Under the pieces are notes generated by a model, which did no database searches, was not told the origin of the DNA, and saw only the letters and a list, made by a program, of their open reading frames with translations. From Thalassotalea algicola (GTDB lineage Bacteria > Pseudomonadota > Gammaproteobacteria > Enterobacterales > Alteromonadaceae), in the NCBI RefSeq assembly GCF_012932965.1, contig NZ_JABBXH010000005.1:1-64000 (forward strand): a DNA stretch of 64,000 nt, in the 5' to 3' direction. The position numbers and the translations under genes are program-made. Of the stretch, positions 8,244 through 16,825 are shown piece after piece; within the stretch, counting starts at the first letter, position 1, and each line of letters opens with the position of its first letter.

Positions 8244-9305
8244 CTAACCGTCATCAGCAATTTTATTCAAAAGTTCCAACCGCTGCTGCTCTTGCAATGA
8301 CAATTCATATGGCGCGTTGTCCAAACTAGAAACTGCAAAATCGGTTATCAAATACTTGCCTACCTTACTTGTACCATATCTCTTAGGTGTTCCCGGAGCT
8401 GGCGACATTAACTCTATTACAAAAGTAGATAGATAAAATGGCGCTTGTCGTCCATTCAATACTGATTTGTGTGCTTTAAGTTCAATGTATTCAGTTCCTT
8501 TTTCTAAACGTTGCCGTGAAGAAAGGTAAGCAATGGGAGAATTATTGGCATCAAATAAATTTGCACGTACTCGATATAAACCTTTTTCCCGTGTGGTTAG
8601 TTGAGCGTTGATCACCATATCTGCATCTCGGGACTTTACTGATTCAATACTTTCCATAATGGCTGCGGCATTAACATATTTCAGTGAAAGAGCCATAGTG
8701 ACAGTATTTTCATTGACTTCTGCTACTACTGTTGCCTGTAGCTGCTCTGGTAAATCAGTTAGTCCTTCAATACTTGCTTGCCAGCTATTACTGTTGAGTT
8801 TGAAATCACTTACAGCCAAAATGTTTTTATTTTCTGAAGCTAAATCAATCAGCTCTATCCTAGCGTTAGAAATATTCTTGCCGCTTATAGTTGCTACAAT
8901 TGGTTCTGGGTATGTGTAGCGAAACTTGGTTAGGCTCGCAGTTAATGTATTGCCCGACTCATCGACGGGGATCGTCTGTGGATTAAAATAGTTCGGATTA
9001 AGGCGATCAAAATCATCTTCCGCTAAAGGCTGAGAATAAGCTGGAAAACTTAAAGCGGCCGCGTAAGCTTTAGCAACTAAAATAGCTGTCTCGTTAGTTG
9101 CGACATTCTTGAAAGGGCTTTGTTCTTCTAGTGATTGAGTGGCACCGTGTATAGAAATAGGTGCTATTTGGGTTTTAACTACAGAGTTGTCAACTACACT
9201 TTGCGTTTTTACTTTTTGTAGTGGCATTGTTGGCGATAAAAACCATAGTGCTGCAGTGATACAAATCACCACAGCAACTTTTTTTAATATGCTTTTATTA
9301 GTCAT
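8244..9305 (-). CDS. Membrane-anchored periplasmic protein, DUF4785-like
   Basis: A 353-residue protein. The N-terminus (NKSILKKVAVVICITAALWFL) is an uncleaved signal or anchor helix, and the rest would be periplasmic and beta-rich, ending KRYGTSKVGKYLITDFAVSSL. It resembles what I remember of DUF4785 proteins, but that family assignment is uncertain. It is the second gene of an operon, 14 bases after a secreted hydrolase. The architecture (N-terminal anchor plus about 320 residues, next to a hydrolase) recalls lipase-specific foldases, but the Lif signature RxxFDY is absent, so no chaperone claim is made. Confidence 0.6.
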   Translation of the reverse strand: MTNKSILKKVAVVICITAALWFLSPTMPLQKVKTQSVVDNSVVKTQIAPISIHGATQSLEEQSPFKNVATNETAILVAKAYAAALSFPAYSQPLAEDDFDRLNPNYFNPQTIPVDESGNTLTASLTKFRYTYPEPIVATISGKNISNARIELIDLASENKNILAVSDFKLNSNSWQASIEGLTDLPEQLQATVVAEVNENTVTMALSLKYVNAAAIMESIESVKSRDADMVINAQLTTREKGLYRVRANLFDANNSPIAYLSSRQRLEKGTEYIELKAHKSVLNGRQAPFYLSTFVIELMSPAPGTPKRYGTSKVGKYLITDFAVSSLDNAPYELSLQEQQRLELLNKIADDG

Positions 9306-9319
9306 TGTTTAATAAAAGA

Positions 9320-10372
9320 TTAATTTGGCATAGCAGCATAAATTAGCTCGGACATACTGTCATTATTTGAGCCTGATACATATACATAATTGCTTTTCCA
9401 TAACCACCATCCAGATGTAGTTGTGTATGTATTGAATGAAATGTTTTCACCAAACATCAGCTGTTCAGAACTACTTGCAGCAGTAACTTTTCCTTTGTTT
9501 ATAGGTTCTAAGAGTGAACCATGGCTATACTTATCGCTCATTAACATAGGGTAGTGATAAGGCATAAAACCTGAAACTGCGTCACTTTGACTTGTCGATT
9601 TACCATTAAAATCTATACGATCGCTACAGCTGCCGTATCGTCCTTGGCGATTTCCGCCGCAAGCTGAATGACTGCCAACTACACCATCATCGTTACCTTG
9701 AATAAATGGACTTGTAACTCCTAAATAATCGCTAGCGTCTCCGACAAAGCGCAAGCGCGGTATTCTGGCATCAGGAAGGGCTGCTAGTTGACGGGCATTA
9801 TTAACCTTTAAGTCATGCAGTACCCCCATTTCATCTGTTAAATCACCCCCTAACCAAGCTTCAAGCGCTGCTTCAATAGCAAATGTCCAAGCTTCTGTAT
9901 TTTGTGCAACGCTTACTGCTAAGTCTGCCAGCTCACTGCCGCCACCCGCTCCAGCTATATCAAATGTTGCGACGATATTTAAAGGTGACAGACCAGCATT
10001 TTCTAACCACGTTGCTTGATTCTCGATAATGTATCGAGCGACTAGATCACCTGTAGAGTGGGTTACAAATATACATCCTGGCTCACAAAGGTTGCTTTGA
10101 GAGAATGATTTTAATTTTGGCCAAACATAGTCGGTCGCAATTTTTCCCTCGATCCTTTCATAAGATGGCCAATCAATTCGTTCATCACTTAAAGCATTCC
10201 AATAACCTTGCCAGTAAGCTTGACCACTTTGTGTTACATCTCCATCTGAAATTAGCTGTTGAGGCTGGAAGCCGTGAATTAGTATTATTTTGTATTCTTT
10301 TGCAAACACTGATGTAGAAATTAGCGCAGAACAAACAGCCGCTAATGCTACGATTCTTCTGATCGTATTCAT
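9320..10372 (-). CDS. Secreted alpha/beta hydrolase, lipase-like
   Basis: A 350-residue exported protein with a signal peptide (about 1-24, ending STSVFA). The lipase oxyanion motif LIHGF is at 31-35 and the nucleophile elbow HSTGD at 105-109, with Ser106 as the likely nucleophile. A candidate acid is in RFVGDASDY, and the SHGSLL segment may hold the catalytic His. Four Cys (CEPGC; CGGNRQGRYGSC) suggest disulfides in the exported protein. The start at 10372 is preferred over 10384 because GGGGA sits just before it and the signal peptide is cleaner. It is first in an operon with the anchored protein at 8244. Confidence 0.78.
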   Translation of the reverse strand: MNTIRRIVALAAVCSALISTSVFAKEYKIILIHGFQPQQLISDGDVTQSGQAYWQGYWNALSDERIDWPSYERIEGKIATDYVWPKLKSFSQSNLCEPGCIFVTHSTGDLVARYIIENQATWLENAGLSPLNIVATFDIAGAGGGSELADLAVSVAQNTEAWTFAIEAALEAWLGGDLTDEMGVLHDLKVNNARQLAALPDARIPRLRFVGDASDYLGVTSPFIQGNDDGVVGSHSACGGNRQGRYGSCSDRIDFNGKSTSQSDAVSGFMPYHYPMLMSDKYSHGSLLEPINKGKVTAASSSEQLMFGENISFNTYTTTSGWWLWKSNYVYVSGSNNDSMSELIYAAMPN

Positions 10373-10706
10373 GCATTTCCCCACGATTTTATTTAATTAT
10401 TGTTAATATTTTGTATTTTTATTGTTATCTATGTTAACTGATCGGATGTGGGACCAGTTAAAACGATAATAGTGTTTTGAATGTTTTTTATCCAACTCAA
10501 GTGTATTTCTAGTGTGAATAATCAACATTCGCTTTGGGAATGGTTGTTGATTTTCCTTATACTATTCTTGTCTTTTTGCTCTTCTGATGGGGTGAGAAAA
10601 CATCTTAAACATATCCTCTATTTGAATATTGAGGCGCCAGTAATCGTAAGAGTAAGGGTAATTTGTTTAAGCTAACCAATAGCTTTATTTCAATTAAGCA
10701 ACAGAT
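10373..10706. other. Gene-free stretch between TonB operon 2 and hydrolase operon
   Basis: About 330 bases, AT-rich. It should hold the hydrolase promoter and the 3' end of TonB operon 2. TTAACTG (10434-10440) and CAGTTAA (10455-10461) form a 7-bp inverted repeat about 60 bases upstream of the hydrolase start and could be an operator. I see no intrinsic terminator for the TonB operon. A 64-codon frame at 10481-10675 has no ribosome binding site and is not called. Confidence 0.4.
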
Positions 10707-11948
10707 TCACTTGTAAGTCTTCAATTGTGCATACTTGTCTTTTTCTGAGTGAATATATCGCAGCCACTGTTTTGCAAGCTTTTTAGATGAGGCTAAATTT
10801 AATGCCTTTTCACCGGCGACTAGTGCCTTATCAAAATTTTTTAGGTTGGTTTGCGACATTGCAACTAAAAGGTAGGCTTCGGCGAGTTGTTTACCTTTCT
10901 CAAAGCCTTTGTTAATCGCTTTATTTGCAGCGTTATTGGCATATTGCCAATTAAAGTCATCGAAATATAAGTAAGCCTGACGCAGGTACAGTTCTCCATC
11001 TTTGCTTAAAGCTGCAGCTTCTCCCATGGCGTTAATTGCTTTGTCCTTCTCAGCTGCTAATAGCCAAGCTTGCGATAACATAGACAAGTTATTTTCAGTT
11101 GTCGCTACCTGCTTTGAATTGATGGCATTTTCAAGCAATTTAGCACCTTTATGGGGAACATGTTGGGCAACATAGAGGCTGGCTAAATTAACCAATTGGT
11201 TGTCTTTGGTTAAGTTGCCATTTTCAAATAGCGTTTCCATGAGTATGGTTTGGTTTTTCATATCACCCAGTTGTCCATAGACTGAGGACATGTAAAGCAA
11301 ATAGGTGGGTTTAGGGTAATGCTTAGTAAGTTCTTTCAAAGTCTCTAGCATATTGGCATGATCTTCAAACTCAAAATAAATGGCGTTTTGTAGCAGTAGT
11401 ATATTTTCTTTAGGTACCTTGTTCGCTTGTCGCGAGATCTTGAGCGATGTGGTGATATGTGTTGCCGCTTGCTTATATTGTTCGGCACGATAAAAAGCCT
11501 GTGCAAGTAAGGCATGATCGTTTTCGAGTGAATTGGACACAAGTAACAATTGCTTGCCATATTTTAGTGCTTTTTCATGCTTGTCGAGTGAAAGGCTTAA
11601 TTGGGTTAATGTTCGAAAAGCATTAACACGTAATACTTCCGATAGCTTTTCAGGAACACGAATTACTTGTTCAAAAGCATTATATGCTTGGTCAATTTTG
11701 TCTTGTTGATAGTAAATTGAGCCTTTAATAAACCAAGTTTGTGCATGTTCATAAGCTGATAGGTTTTTCTCTAGTAAAATGTTTAACTTTGAAATCGCTT
11801 GGCTATAGTCCTTCTGTTCAGTTAACTCGTTTACTTCGGTGAGGGCTTTATAGGTACGTTTGGTCAACGCATAAGTTTTCTTTTCCGCGGCAAAGCTTAC
11901 AGACGTTACAAACACGAGCAGCATTAAAACATAATGAACTAGTCTCAC
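10707..11948 (-). CDS. TPR-repeat protein closing TonB operon 2
   Basis: A 413-residue exported TPR protein, paralogous to the one at 6863. It has a short signal peptide (LVHYVLMLLVFVTSVSFA) and repeated helical pairs such as AQTWFIKGSIYYQQDKIDQAYNAF. The start is a GTG whose last two bases are the first two of the tonB stop TGA, a 3-base overlap indicating translational coupling. It ends the second six-gene operon. Role as in operon 1: accessory to TonB, by context only. Confidence 0.8.
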   Translation of the reverse strand: MRLVHYVLMLLVFVTSVSFAAEKKTYALTKRTYKALTEVNELTEQKDYSQAISKLNILLEKNLSAYEHAQTWFIKGSIYYQQDKIDQAYNAFEQVIRVPEKLSEVLRVNAFRTLTQLSLSLDKHEKALKYGKQLLLVSNSLENDHALLAQAFYRAEQYKQAATHITTSLKISRQANKVPKENILLLQNAIYFEFEDHANMLETLKELTKHYPKPTYLLYMSSVYGQLGDMKNQTILMETLFENGNLTKDNQLVNLASLYVAQHVPHKGAKLLENAINSKQVATTENNLSMLSQAWLLAAEKDKAINAMGEAAALSKDGELYLRQAYLYFDDFNWQYANNAANKAINKGFEKGKQLAEAYLLVAMSQTNLKNFDKALVAGEKALNLASSKKLAKQWLRYIHSEKDKYAQLKTYK

Positions 11949-12613
11949 TGTTCATCTCCATATTTACTCATTTTAAAGATAAATTTATTACGAATGCTCA
12001 TCACTTCAATTGCTTTTCCGTCAACGACTCGAGGTTTATATTTAAACTTTTTCGCGGCGTTTATCGACGCTCGCATAAATATGCCTGGGCATTGTCCTTC
12101 TACTGGTTTGACATTTTTGGTTGAGCCATTAGTTGTCACAATATATTCAACAGTGCATTCGCCTTCTTTCCCACTAGCCATCGCTTTTAAAGGATAAACG
12201 GGGGCAATTTTTACGATAGGTAAATACTCGCCATCACTAGCAGAAATATTAATAGCGCCAATTTCCACATCAATGTTAGTGGCTGCTTGTGGCAGAGAAA
12301 CAGCAAGACTGGTTTCGCCTAAACTGTTTTGCTGTTGCTGTGGACTAGGAGGAGCAGGTGGTGCGTCTTGCGTTTCTGGTCGCTGTGGTTTTAACTTTTT
12401 CTTTTGTGATGTTTCATCACGCTTAACGCGAACAAAATCGAGTAGATTTGCTCTAGTTGATTTGTTTAATTCTTGTTGGCTAGATTCAATTAGGACATGC
12501 ATAAAGTATGTGAGAGCACCTGCTATACCAATGCCAAATATAAGTAGCAGCAAAAAGCGTAACATTAAGCCATTATCACGAACGCTAACGATGTCTGATG
12601 CATATTTGCTCAT
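11945..12613 (-). CDS. tonB: TonB energy-transducing protein, TonB operon 2
   Basis: A 222-residue TonB paralogous to that of operon 1. One anchor helix (about 18-40) is followed by LLDFVRVKRDETSQKKK, a short Pro/Gln linker (PPAPPSPQQQQ) and the C-terminal domain (YLPIVKIAPVYPLKAM, CTVEYIVTTNGSTKN, KKFKYKPRVVDGKAIEVM). The C-terminal domain carries two Cys absent from the other TonB, in GECTVEY and GQCPGIF, which could form a disulfide. It begins 9 bases after exbD. Confidence 0.92.
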   Translation of the reverse strand: MSKYASDIVSVRDNGLMLRFLLLLIFGIGIAGALTYFMHVLIESSQQELNKSTRANLLDFVRVKRDETSQKKKLKPQRPETQDAPPAPPSPQQQQNSLGETSLAVSLPQAATNIDVEIGAINISASDGEYLPIVKIAPVYPLKAMASGKEGECTVEYIVTTNGSTKNVKPVEGQCPGIFMRASINAAKKFKYKPRVVDGKAIEVMSIRNKFIFKMSKYGDEQ

Positions 12614-12622
12614 CTTATATCC

Positions 12623-13027
12623 TTAATTACTTGCGGCTAGCGCAATGTCATAGACACCTGCTCTGCGTGAGGCGTCCATTACTTTAATTAAAGTTTCATT
12701 GCGTGACATTTTATCCGCTTGGATGACCACTGAACCTTTTGGGTTTTCAGCGTGTAAACGTTCGATATTTGGTCTTAATGCTCGAAAGTCCACTTCGCGG
12801 CGGTTTATCCAAATTTTATTGTTTTCATCTATAGCAATAAGAATATTAGCTTTTTCTTGTACTACTGCAGTTGACGCTTTTGGTGGATCAACTTCAATAC
12901 CGGAAAGTTTGACAAAGGTAGCCGTTACGATAAAGAAAATAAGCATAATAAACACCACGTCCAACATAGGCGTGATATCAACGCTAGCTTCCTGATCTTG
13001 GTTATTATGATTGATAAATCTACGCAT
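12623..13027 (-). CDS. exbD: ExbD-type biopolymer transport protein, TonB operon 2
   Basis: A 134-residue ExbD with one membrane helix. The proton-path aspartate is Asp23 in DITPMLDVVFIMLIFFIV. The periplasmic domain (WINRREVDFRALRPNIERL, VVIQADKMSRNETLIKVMD) matches the operon 1 protein closely. It starts 2 bases after exbB. Confidence 0.92.
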   Translation of the reverse strand: MRRFINHNNQDQEASVDITPMLDVVFIMLIFFIVTATFVKLSGIEVDPPKASTAVVQEKANILIAIDENNKIWINRREVDFRALRPNIERLHAENPKGSVVIQADKMSRNETLIKVMDASRRAGVYDIALAASN

Positions 13028-13029
13028 TA

Positions 13030-13584
13030 TTATTCCTTAACCGCAGTGACTGCAGTTTTGCTCACGGTCAGACGTTTTTGTAACTGATTTCTTAATAAGG
13101 CGGCTTTGTTACTTAAATGATTACTTATCATTAGGCCTGAAATTGCCACTACCATGCCAGCCATAGTAGAAACGGTAGCTTTGGAAACACCACCTGCGGT
13201 TGAGCGAGCGCTATTGTTACCAGTAATCGCAAGCGCATCAAAAATTTCCAACATTCCCATTACTGTGCCTAGTAAGCCAAGTAACGGGCAAACTTTAACT
13301 AAGGTTTTAATGAGTTCTAGGTTGGTTTGGCTTGAACGAATAACACGACTAATGAGTAAGCTGCGTAAATGCTGTGAAGTCCATGACAGTTTATTAGTGC
13401 GTTGTTGCCAAATCTTTATAATGGTTGATTGCTGAGTAGGTAGTATGTAATTGAAGTACACCAAACGTTCCAAAATTAACGCCCACATAATCGCTGCTAC
13501 TATAATAATAAGCAGCAATATGTCGCCTCCTAGTTCTAGCATGTCGCCAAACCAAGGGAAAATGTTATCGATTAAGGTAAGCAT
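13030..13584 (-). CDS. exbB: ExbB-type biopolymer transport protein, TonB operon 2
   Basis: A 184-residue three-helix ExbB. The first helix spans about 20-42 (LLLIIIVAAIMWALILERLV), and the channel helices hold CPLLGLLGTVMGMLEIFDALA and ATVSTMAGMVVAISGLMIS. It is about ten residues longer than the operon 1 copy, mostly at the C-terminus. It lies 17 bases after the TtpC-like gene. Confidence 0.9.
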   Translation of the reverse strand: MLTLIDNIFPWFGDMLELGGDILLLIIIVAAIMWALILERLVYFNYILPTQQSTIIKIWQQRTNKLSWTSQHLRSLLISRVIRSSQTNLELIKTLVKVCPLLGLLGTVMGMLEIFDALAITGNNSARSTAGGVSKATVSTMAGMVVAISGLMISNHLSNKAALLRNQLQKRLTVSKTAVTAVKE

Positions 13585-13601
13585 ATCAGTGTGTACTCCG
13601 C

Positions 13602-15023
13602 TTAATGGTGACTTTCCTGTTCAGCATGAACCGCAATCAGTGCTATCGATTCTTGCTCTAGAATCTCGTTTATTTTTGTAGCGCGACCTTGAACTAGGTT
13701 ATGCAGTAGTAAGGTCGGGATAGCAACTGTTAAGCCAAGCACCGTAGTTACTAAGGCTTGAGAAATACCGCCGGCCATTAGTTTTGGATCGCCAGCACCA
13801 AATAAGGTAATCGCTTGGAATGTAATAATCATGCCGGTTACGGTGCCGAGCAAGCCCATTAAAGGCGCGATGGCAGCACTAATTTTTAAAAATGAAAGTC
13901 CCCAATTTACTTTGGGAATTTCGCGTAATACAGCTTCTCCGAGTTTTAGTTCGATAGACTCAACATTTTCTGTTTTATTTTGGTGATACACTTTTATTAT
14001 GTGACCAAGCGGATTATTGGTTGGCTGTTCAATATTTTCTAACTGCGCCTGAATACTGCGGTCTATTTTTACTAAATAAAGCAGTCTAAATACGGCGGTT
14101 AATACCACTACAATGCCTAGTGCAATAATAATGTAACCAATTTCTCCCCCTTGATTAAGGCGCTGGGTCATATCTGGTGCGGTCCCTTTAATAGCAATAA
14201 GCTGGCCGCGAATAGGATCTATGGTGAACGGCAATAATTCACCATTATTTGCATCTGCTATTTTTTTAGCACCGACCATGTAACGACTTGAAGGCTGTCG
14301 CGAAAACTCGACAATACGGCCAGTTTCACTAATGCGCTGTAAATATTTGCCATTAGCAATTAGATTAAACGTGCCTATACGCATAACTTCCATTTGCTCT
14401 TCATTACCGCTGGCAGTTAGCACTGTTTGATTGGAGGTGGTAATTTTACCGGCTTCAGTCATTTCTCTTTGTAGCTGATACCACAAGAACTCTATTTCTT
14501 CGATAGTCGGCAACTCTGTAGTTTGCCCCATTTTTTCGGCAAATTGTGAAAGCTGCTCACTTCGTTCTGGGTAATGAATTTGTACAAGTGACGCATCGAA
14601 TTGTCCTTGAGAGTCGCTTGCGACCAGTTGCAGCACGCCAAAAAGCTCTTTTAGTGAACCTAGTCGTTCATTAAGGCGTTGCTGAAGTAGGGTGATCTTT
14701 TGTTCGTTGTCTTCAAATGCTTGTTCTTTTAGTTGGCTAAGTTGTTCCGCAGCTATACGATCAGCTTTGGTTTGTGAATATATTCGTTGCTGCTCTGCTT
14801 TATCTTGAGTAAATAAAGCAAGTCTAGCTTTGTTGTTTTCATTGTCTTGTCGGTGACCCTGTTTCACTTTTTCAAGTAGTGAATCTAAATCGAGTGTTAA
14901 AGGTTTATTTGCCGTAGGGTTCTCAGTGCTGTTCGTGCTTTTAGTTGTTTGCGCTGCAAAAGAGAAATTTAAATTACTGAAAATTAACCAGCTTGTTAAG
15001 GCGATAATCATAAACGTTTTCAT
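13602..15023 (-). CDS. ttpC: TtpC-like MotA/TolQ/ExbB family protein, TonB operon 2
   Basis: A 473-residue paralogue of the TtpC-like protein at 3783. It has a signal peptide (about 1-23), a periplasmic coiled-coil domain (about 40-280), a membrane helix near 295-320 (IGYIIIALGIVVVLTAVF) and the channel domain with APLMGLLGTVTGMIITFQAI. The blocks ERLGSLKELFGVLQ, NLIANGKYLQRISETG and RQPSSRYM match operon 1 nearly word for word. Its start overlaps the DUF3450 stop by one base (TAATG). Confidence 0.88.
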   Translation of the reverse strand: MKTFMIIALTSWLIFSNLNFSFAAQTTKSTNSTENPTANKPLTLDLDSLLEKVKQGHRQDNENNKARLALFTQDKAEQQRIYSQTKADRIAAEQLSQLKEQAFEDNEQKITLLQQRLNERLGSLKELFGVLQLVASDSQGQFDASLVQIHYPERSEQLSQFAEKMGQTTELPTIEEIEFLWYQLQREMTEAGKITTSNQTVLTASGNEEQMEVMRIGTFNLIANGKYLQRISETGRIVEFSRQPSSRYMVGAKKIADANNGELLPFTIDPIRGQLIAIKGTAPDMTQRLNQGGEIGYIIIALGIVVVLTAVFRLLYLVKIDRSIQAQLENIEQPTNNPLGHIIKVYHQNKTENVESIELKLGEAVLREIPKVNWGLSFLKISAAIAPLMGLLGTVTGMIITFQAITLFGAGDPKLMAGGISQALVTTVLGLTVAIPTLLLHNLVQGRATKINEILEQESIALIAVHAEQESHH

Positions 15024-15802
15024 TATCTTGCCTCCGTAACATTAAGCAGTGGAATCGTGATCAATTCAGGAGAAAGCTCTTCCTTGGCAATTTTTAACCC
15101 TTTGGTGATATGACGTTTGTATTGGCTCTCATCTAAAGGTTGCCAGTCGTTTTTTGCCTTGTTCCAAAAACCAAAGTTATTACCAGAAAGGTCGCGATAG
15201 AGCAGGGCGATTCGGCCAATTCTTAGAAAATCTACAGCAAATTTATTGTTATCCAGTTCAACACTGCCCTTGTACGCTTCAATAGTGTAGCCATATTCAT
15301 TTTCAATTTGGTAGGCTTCAAATACTCGTCGTGCTTTTTCAGATGTCGTAATAGCAGACTCGGTCAATAGTGCTCTAAGCCCTTGAACTCTGTTATTACG
15401 TTCTTCTTCTAGAAAAGGTATATCAAGTTGTAAAAAGCTTTCCATAGCATCGACCATGCGTACGAGCAGCGGCAGTACCTGACGTTCTATTAACGTCGCG
15501 TTATTTATAGAGGTATTCAATTTAGTGATTTCACTTTGCTGCGTAGCTAATTGGCGATCAAGCATGCTGTTATACATACTTAAACCGTCTAGTAGTTTCA
15601 GCTCATCAACAAATTGTTTTTTTAACTGTTGGCGTTGCTCTGCAATATTATTAACAGACTGCTGAGCTTGTTGGTTGTCAGCCAGTCGCTTATTGCCTTG
15701 CTCAATAATGGCTTGGGTTTTGTCGCCACTAATTACTTGTTGAGCATTTATTGCAAAAGATAAAAGTAAACTAGTGATTGTTATTGGAATAATCATCTTC
15801 AT
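15023..15802 (-). CDS. DUF3450 periplasmic protein, TonB operon 2
   Basis: A 259-residue exported coiled-coil protein, first gene of the second TonB operon. The signal peptide is about residues 1-20 (SLLLSFAINAQ). The DUF3450 core is recognisable in IERQVLPLLVRMVDAM, DIPFLEEERNNRVQGL and VDFLRIGRIALLYRD. It overlaps the next gene by one base. Role inferred from its position with TtpC, ExbB, ExbD and TonB. Confidence 0.85.
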   Translation of the reverse strand: MKMIIPITITSLLLSFAINAQQVISGDKTQAIIEQGNKRLADNQQAQQSVNNIAEQRQQLKKQFVDELKLLDGLSMYNSMLDRQLATQQSEITKLNTSINNATLIERQVLPLLVRMVDAMESFLQLDIPFLEEERNNRVQGLRALLTESAITTSEKARRVFEAYQIENEYGYTIEAYKGSVELDNNKFAVDFLRIGRIALLYRDLSGNNFGFWNKAKNDWQPLDESQYKRHITKGLKIAKEELSPELITIPLLNVTEAR

Positions 15803-16290
15803 TTGCTTTAACGCCTAATTAAATTGTTTATTATTTAACCTTAATATAGGAGAGAAGATGCTTAGCAATATTATTTTAAATCAAATTGTTGACAGGAATT
15901 ATTATTAAGAGCCAGTGCGATTGATGAACTTATTTTGCATGCTTTTTAATCTAACTTTGAAAAACTCTACTCAAAAGTTTCAAGAGAGTCCGAACTGCAA
16001 ACGTATTCAATTATTTAAACATTGAGCGTTTTTACCATTAAACTAGCGTAAAAACATAATGTTGAAAGTTTTAATCTCTTTTTAAATGCGAGGTAACAGA
16101 TTGTATTTTAAATGAATAATCTGAATTACGGCTTCTTTTTGTAATTTAATAACGTAAGTGTTGCGCTTTTGTCGTCAAAAACCCTTTAAATGTAATTTAA
16201 TTACAAAAGTTATTTACATTAGAGTTTAGACTCTATACACTAGTCATCAATTCGAGATTACTTATTTTTTAGTTTTTAACTGAGGTGTTT
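15803..16290. promoter_or_regulatory. Divergent regulatory region, TonB operon 2 / DUF3718 gene
   Basis: A 488-base AT-rich gene-free region between divergent genes. It contains a second copy of TTTTTGTAATTTAATAA (16136-16152), a HexR-like palindrome (16191-16205), and a possible promoter for the DUF3718 gene, TTTACA (16213-16218) with TATACA (16234-16239), although the 15-base spacing is short. I see no clear promoter or Fur box for the TonB operon. Confidence 0.4.
16191..16205. promoter_or_regulatory. HexR-like palindromic box
   Basis: TGTAATTTAATTACA, a palindrome apart from its central base, matches the published HexR consensus of gammaproteobacteria (TGTAATTAAATTACA) except at one centre base. 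It lies 86 bases before the DUF3718 start and just upstream of its putative -35. HexR normally controls central carbon metabolism genes, so this target would be unusual. Confidence 0.5.
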
Positions 16291-16728
16291 ATGAAAACTG
16301 TATTAGTTGCTGTATTAACTCTAGCTGTGTCATTTGGTGCGTCTGCAAAGGTATCTAACGTTGAATTTCGAGCACTAGATCAATCTGTTGAAACACAATT
16401 ATGTGTTGCTGCTGCCCAAGGCGGTTTAACAGCAGCTAAATCGACGGCTAGTTCGCTAGGCGTTAAGTTTGGTCAAATTAAGAATCGTTTAAGCTGTAAC
16501 GACCAATCGTTAATTCGTTTTGCTGCGCAATTTGAATCACAAGTTGAGCAACCAATAAAGTCAGTAGTATTTAAATTTAAAGCAGCTGATAACCAAGCAG
16601 CATCTCAAATTTGTAAAGAAGCGGTAGTTAATGGTTTACCTGCTGTTCAAAAGCAATATAAAAATATTGATGATATTTACTGTAATGGCCAAATAATTAG
16701 TCGTTTTGTTAAAAAGCACAGAATTTAA
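16291..16728 (+). CDS. DUF3718 periplasmic protein
   Basis: A 145-residue exported protein. The signal peptide is about residues 1-20 (ending SFGASAK). Two similar halves follow, each with a Cys pair pattern (TQLCVAAAQGG ... NRLSCN; SQICKEAVVNG ... DIYCNGQ); NRLxCN is the hallmark I associate with DUF3718. Function is unknown. The start is set at 16291, after TGAGGTG; an in-frame GTG at 16285 is part of that ribosome binding site. A strong terminator follows, so it is monocistronic. A HexR-like box lies upstream. Confidence 0.75.
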   Translation: MKTVLVAVLTLAVSFGASAKVSNVEFRALDQSVETQLCVAAAQGGLTAAKSTASSLGVKFGQIKNRLSCNDQSLIRFAAQFESQVEQPIKSVVFKFKAADNQAASQICKEAVVNGLPAVQKQYKNIDDIYCNGQIISRFVKKHRI

Positions 16729-16798
16729 GATAAACCTGTTATTACTTTAATGGGTTATTAAAGTTTTTAAGCTCTCTCCCCCAACCTGAGCTTTCTGA

Positions 16799-16825
16799 GC
16801 CTCGCTAATTGCGAGGCTTTTTTTT
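16799..16825 (+). terminator. Intrinsic terminator after DUF3718 gene
   Basis: GCCTCGC, a 5-base loop, GCGAGGC, then eight T. A classical rho-independent terminator. Confidence 0.92.

Noticed and set aside
8244-9305. Lipase-specific foldase (Lif)
   Set aside because: The size, N-terminal anchor and hydrolase neighbour fit, but the Lif motif RxxFDY(F/C)LSA is absent.
10481-10675. 64-codon plus-strand frame with one hydrophobic segment between TonB operon 2 and the hydrolase
   Set aside because: No ribosome binding site, odd composition (many Cys, His, Ile) and no resemblance to a known family; likely chance in AT-rich DNA.
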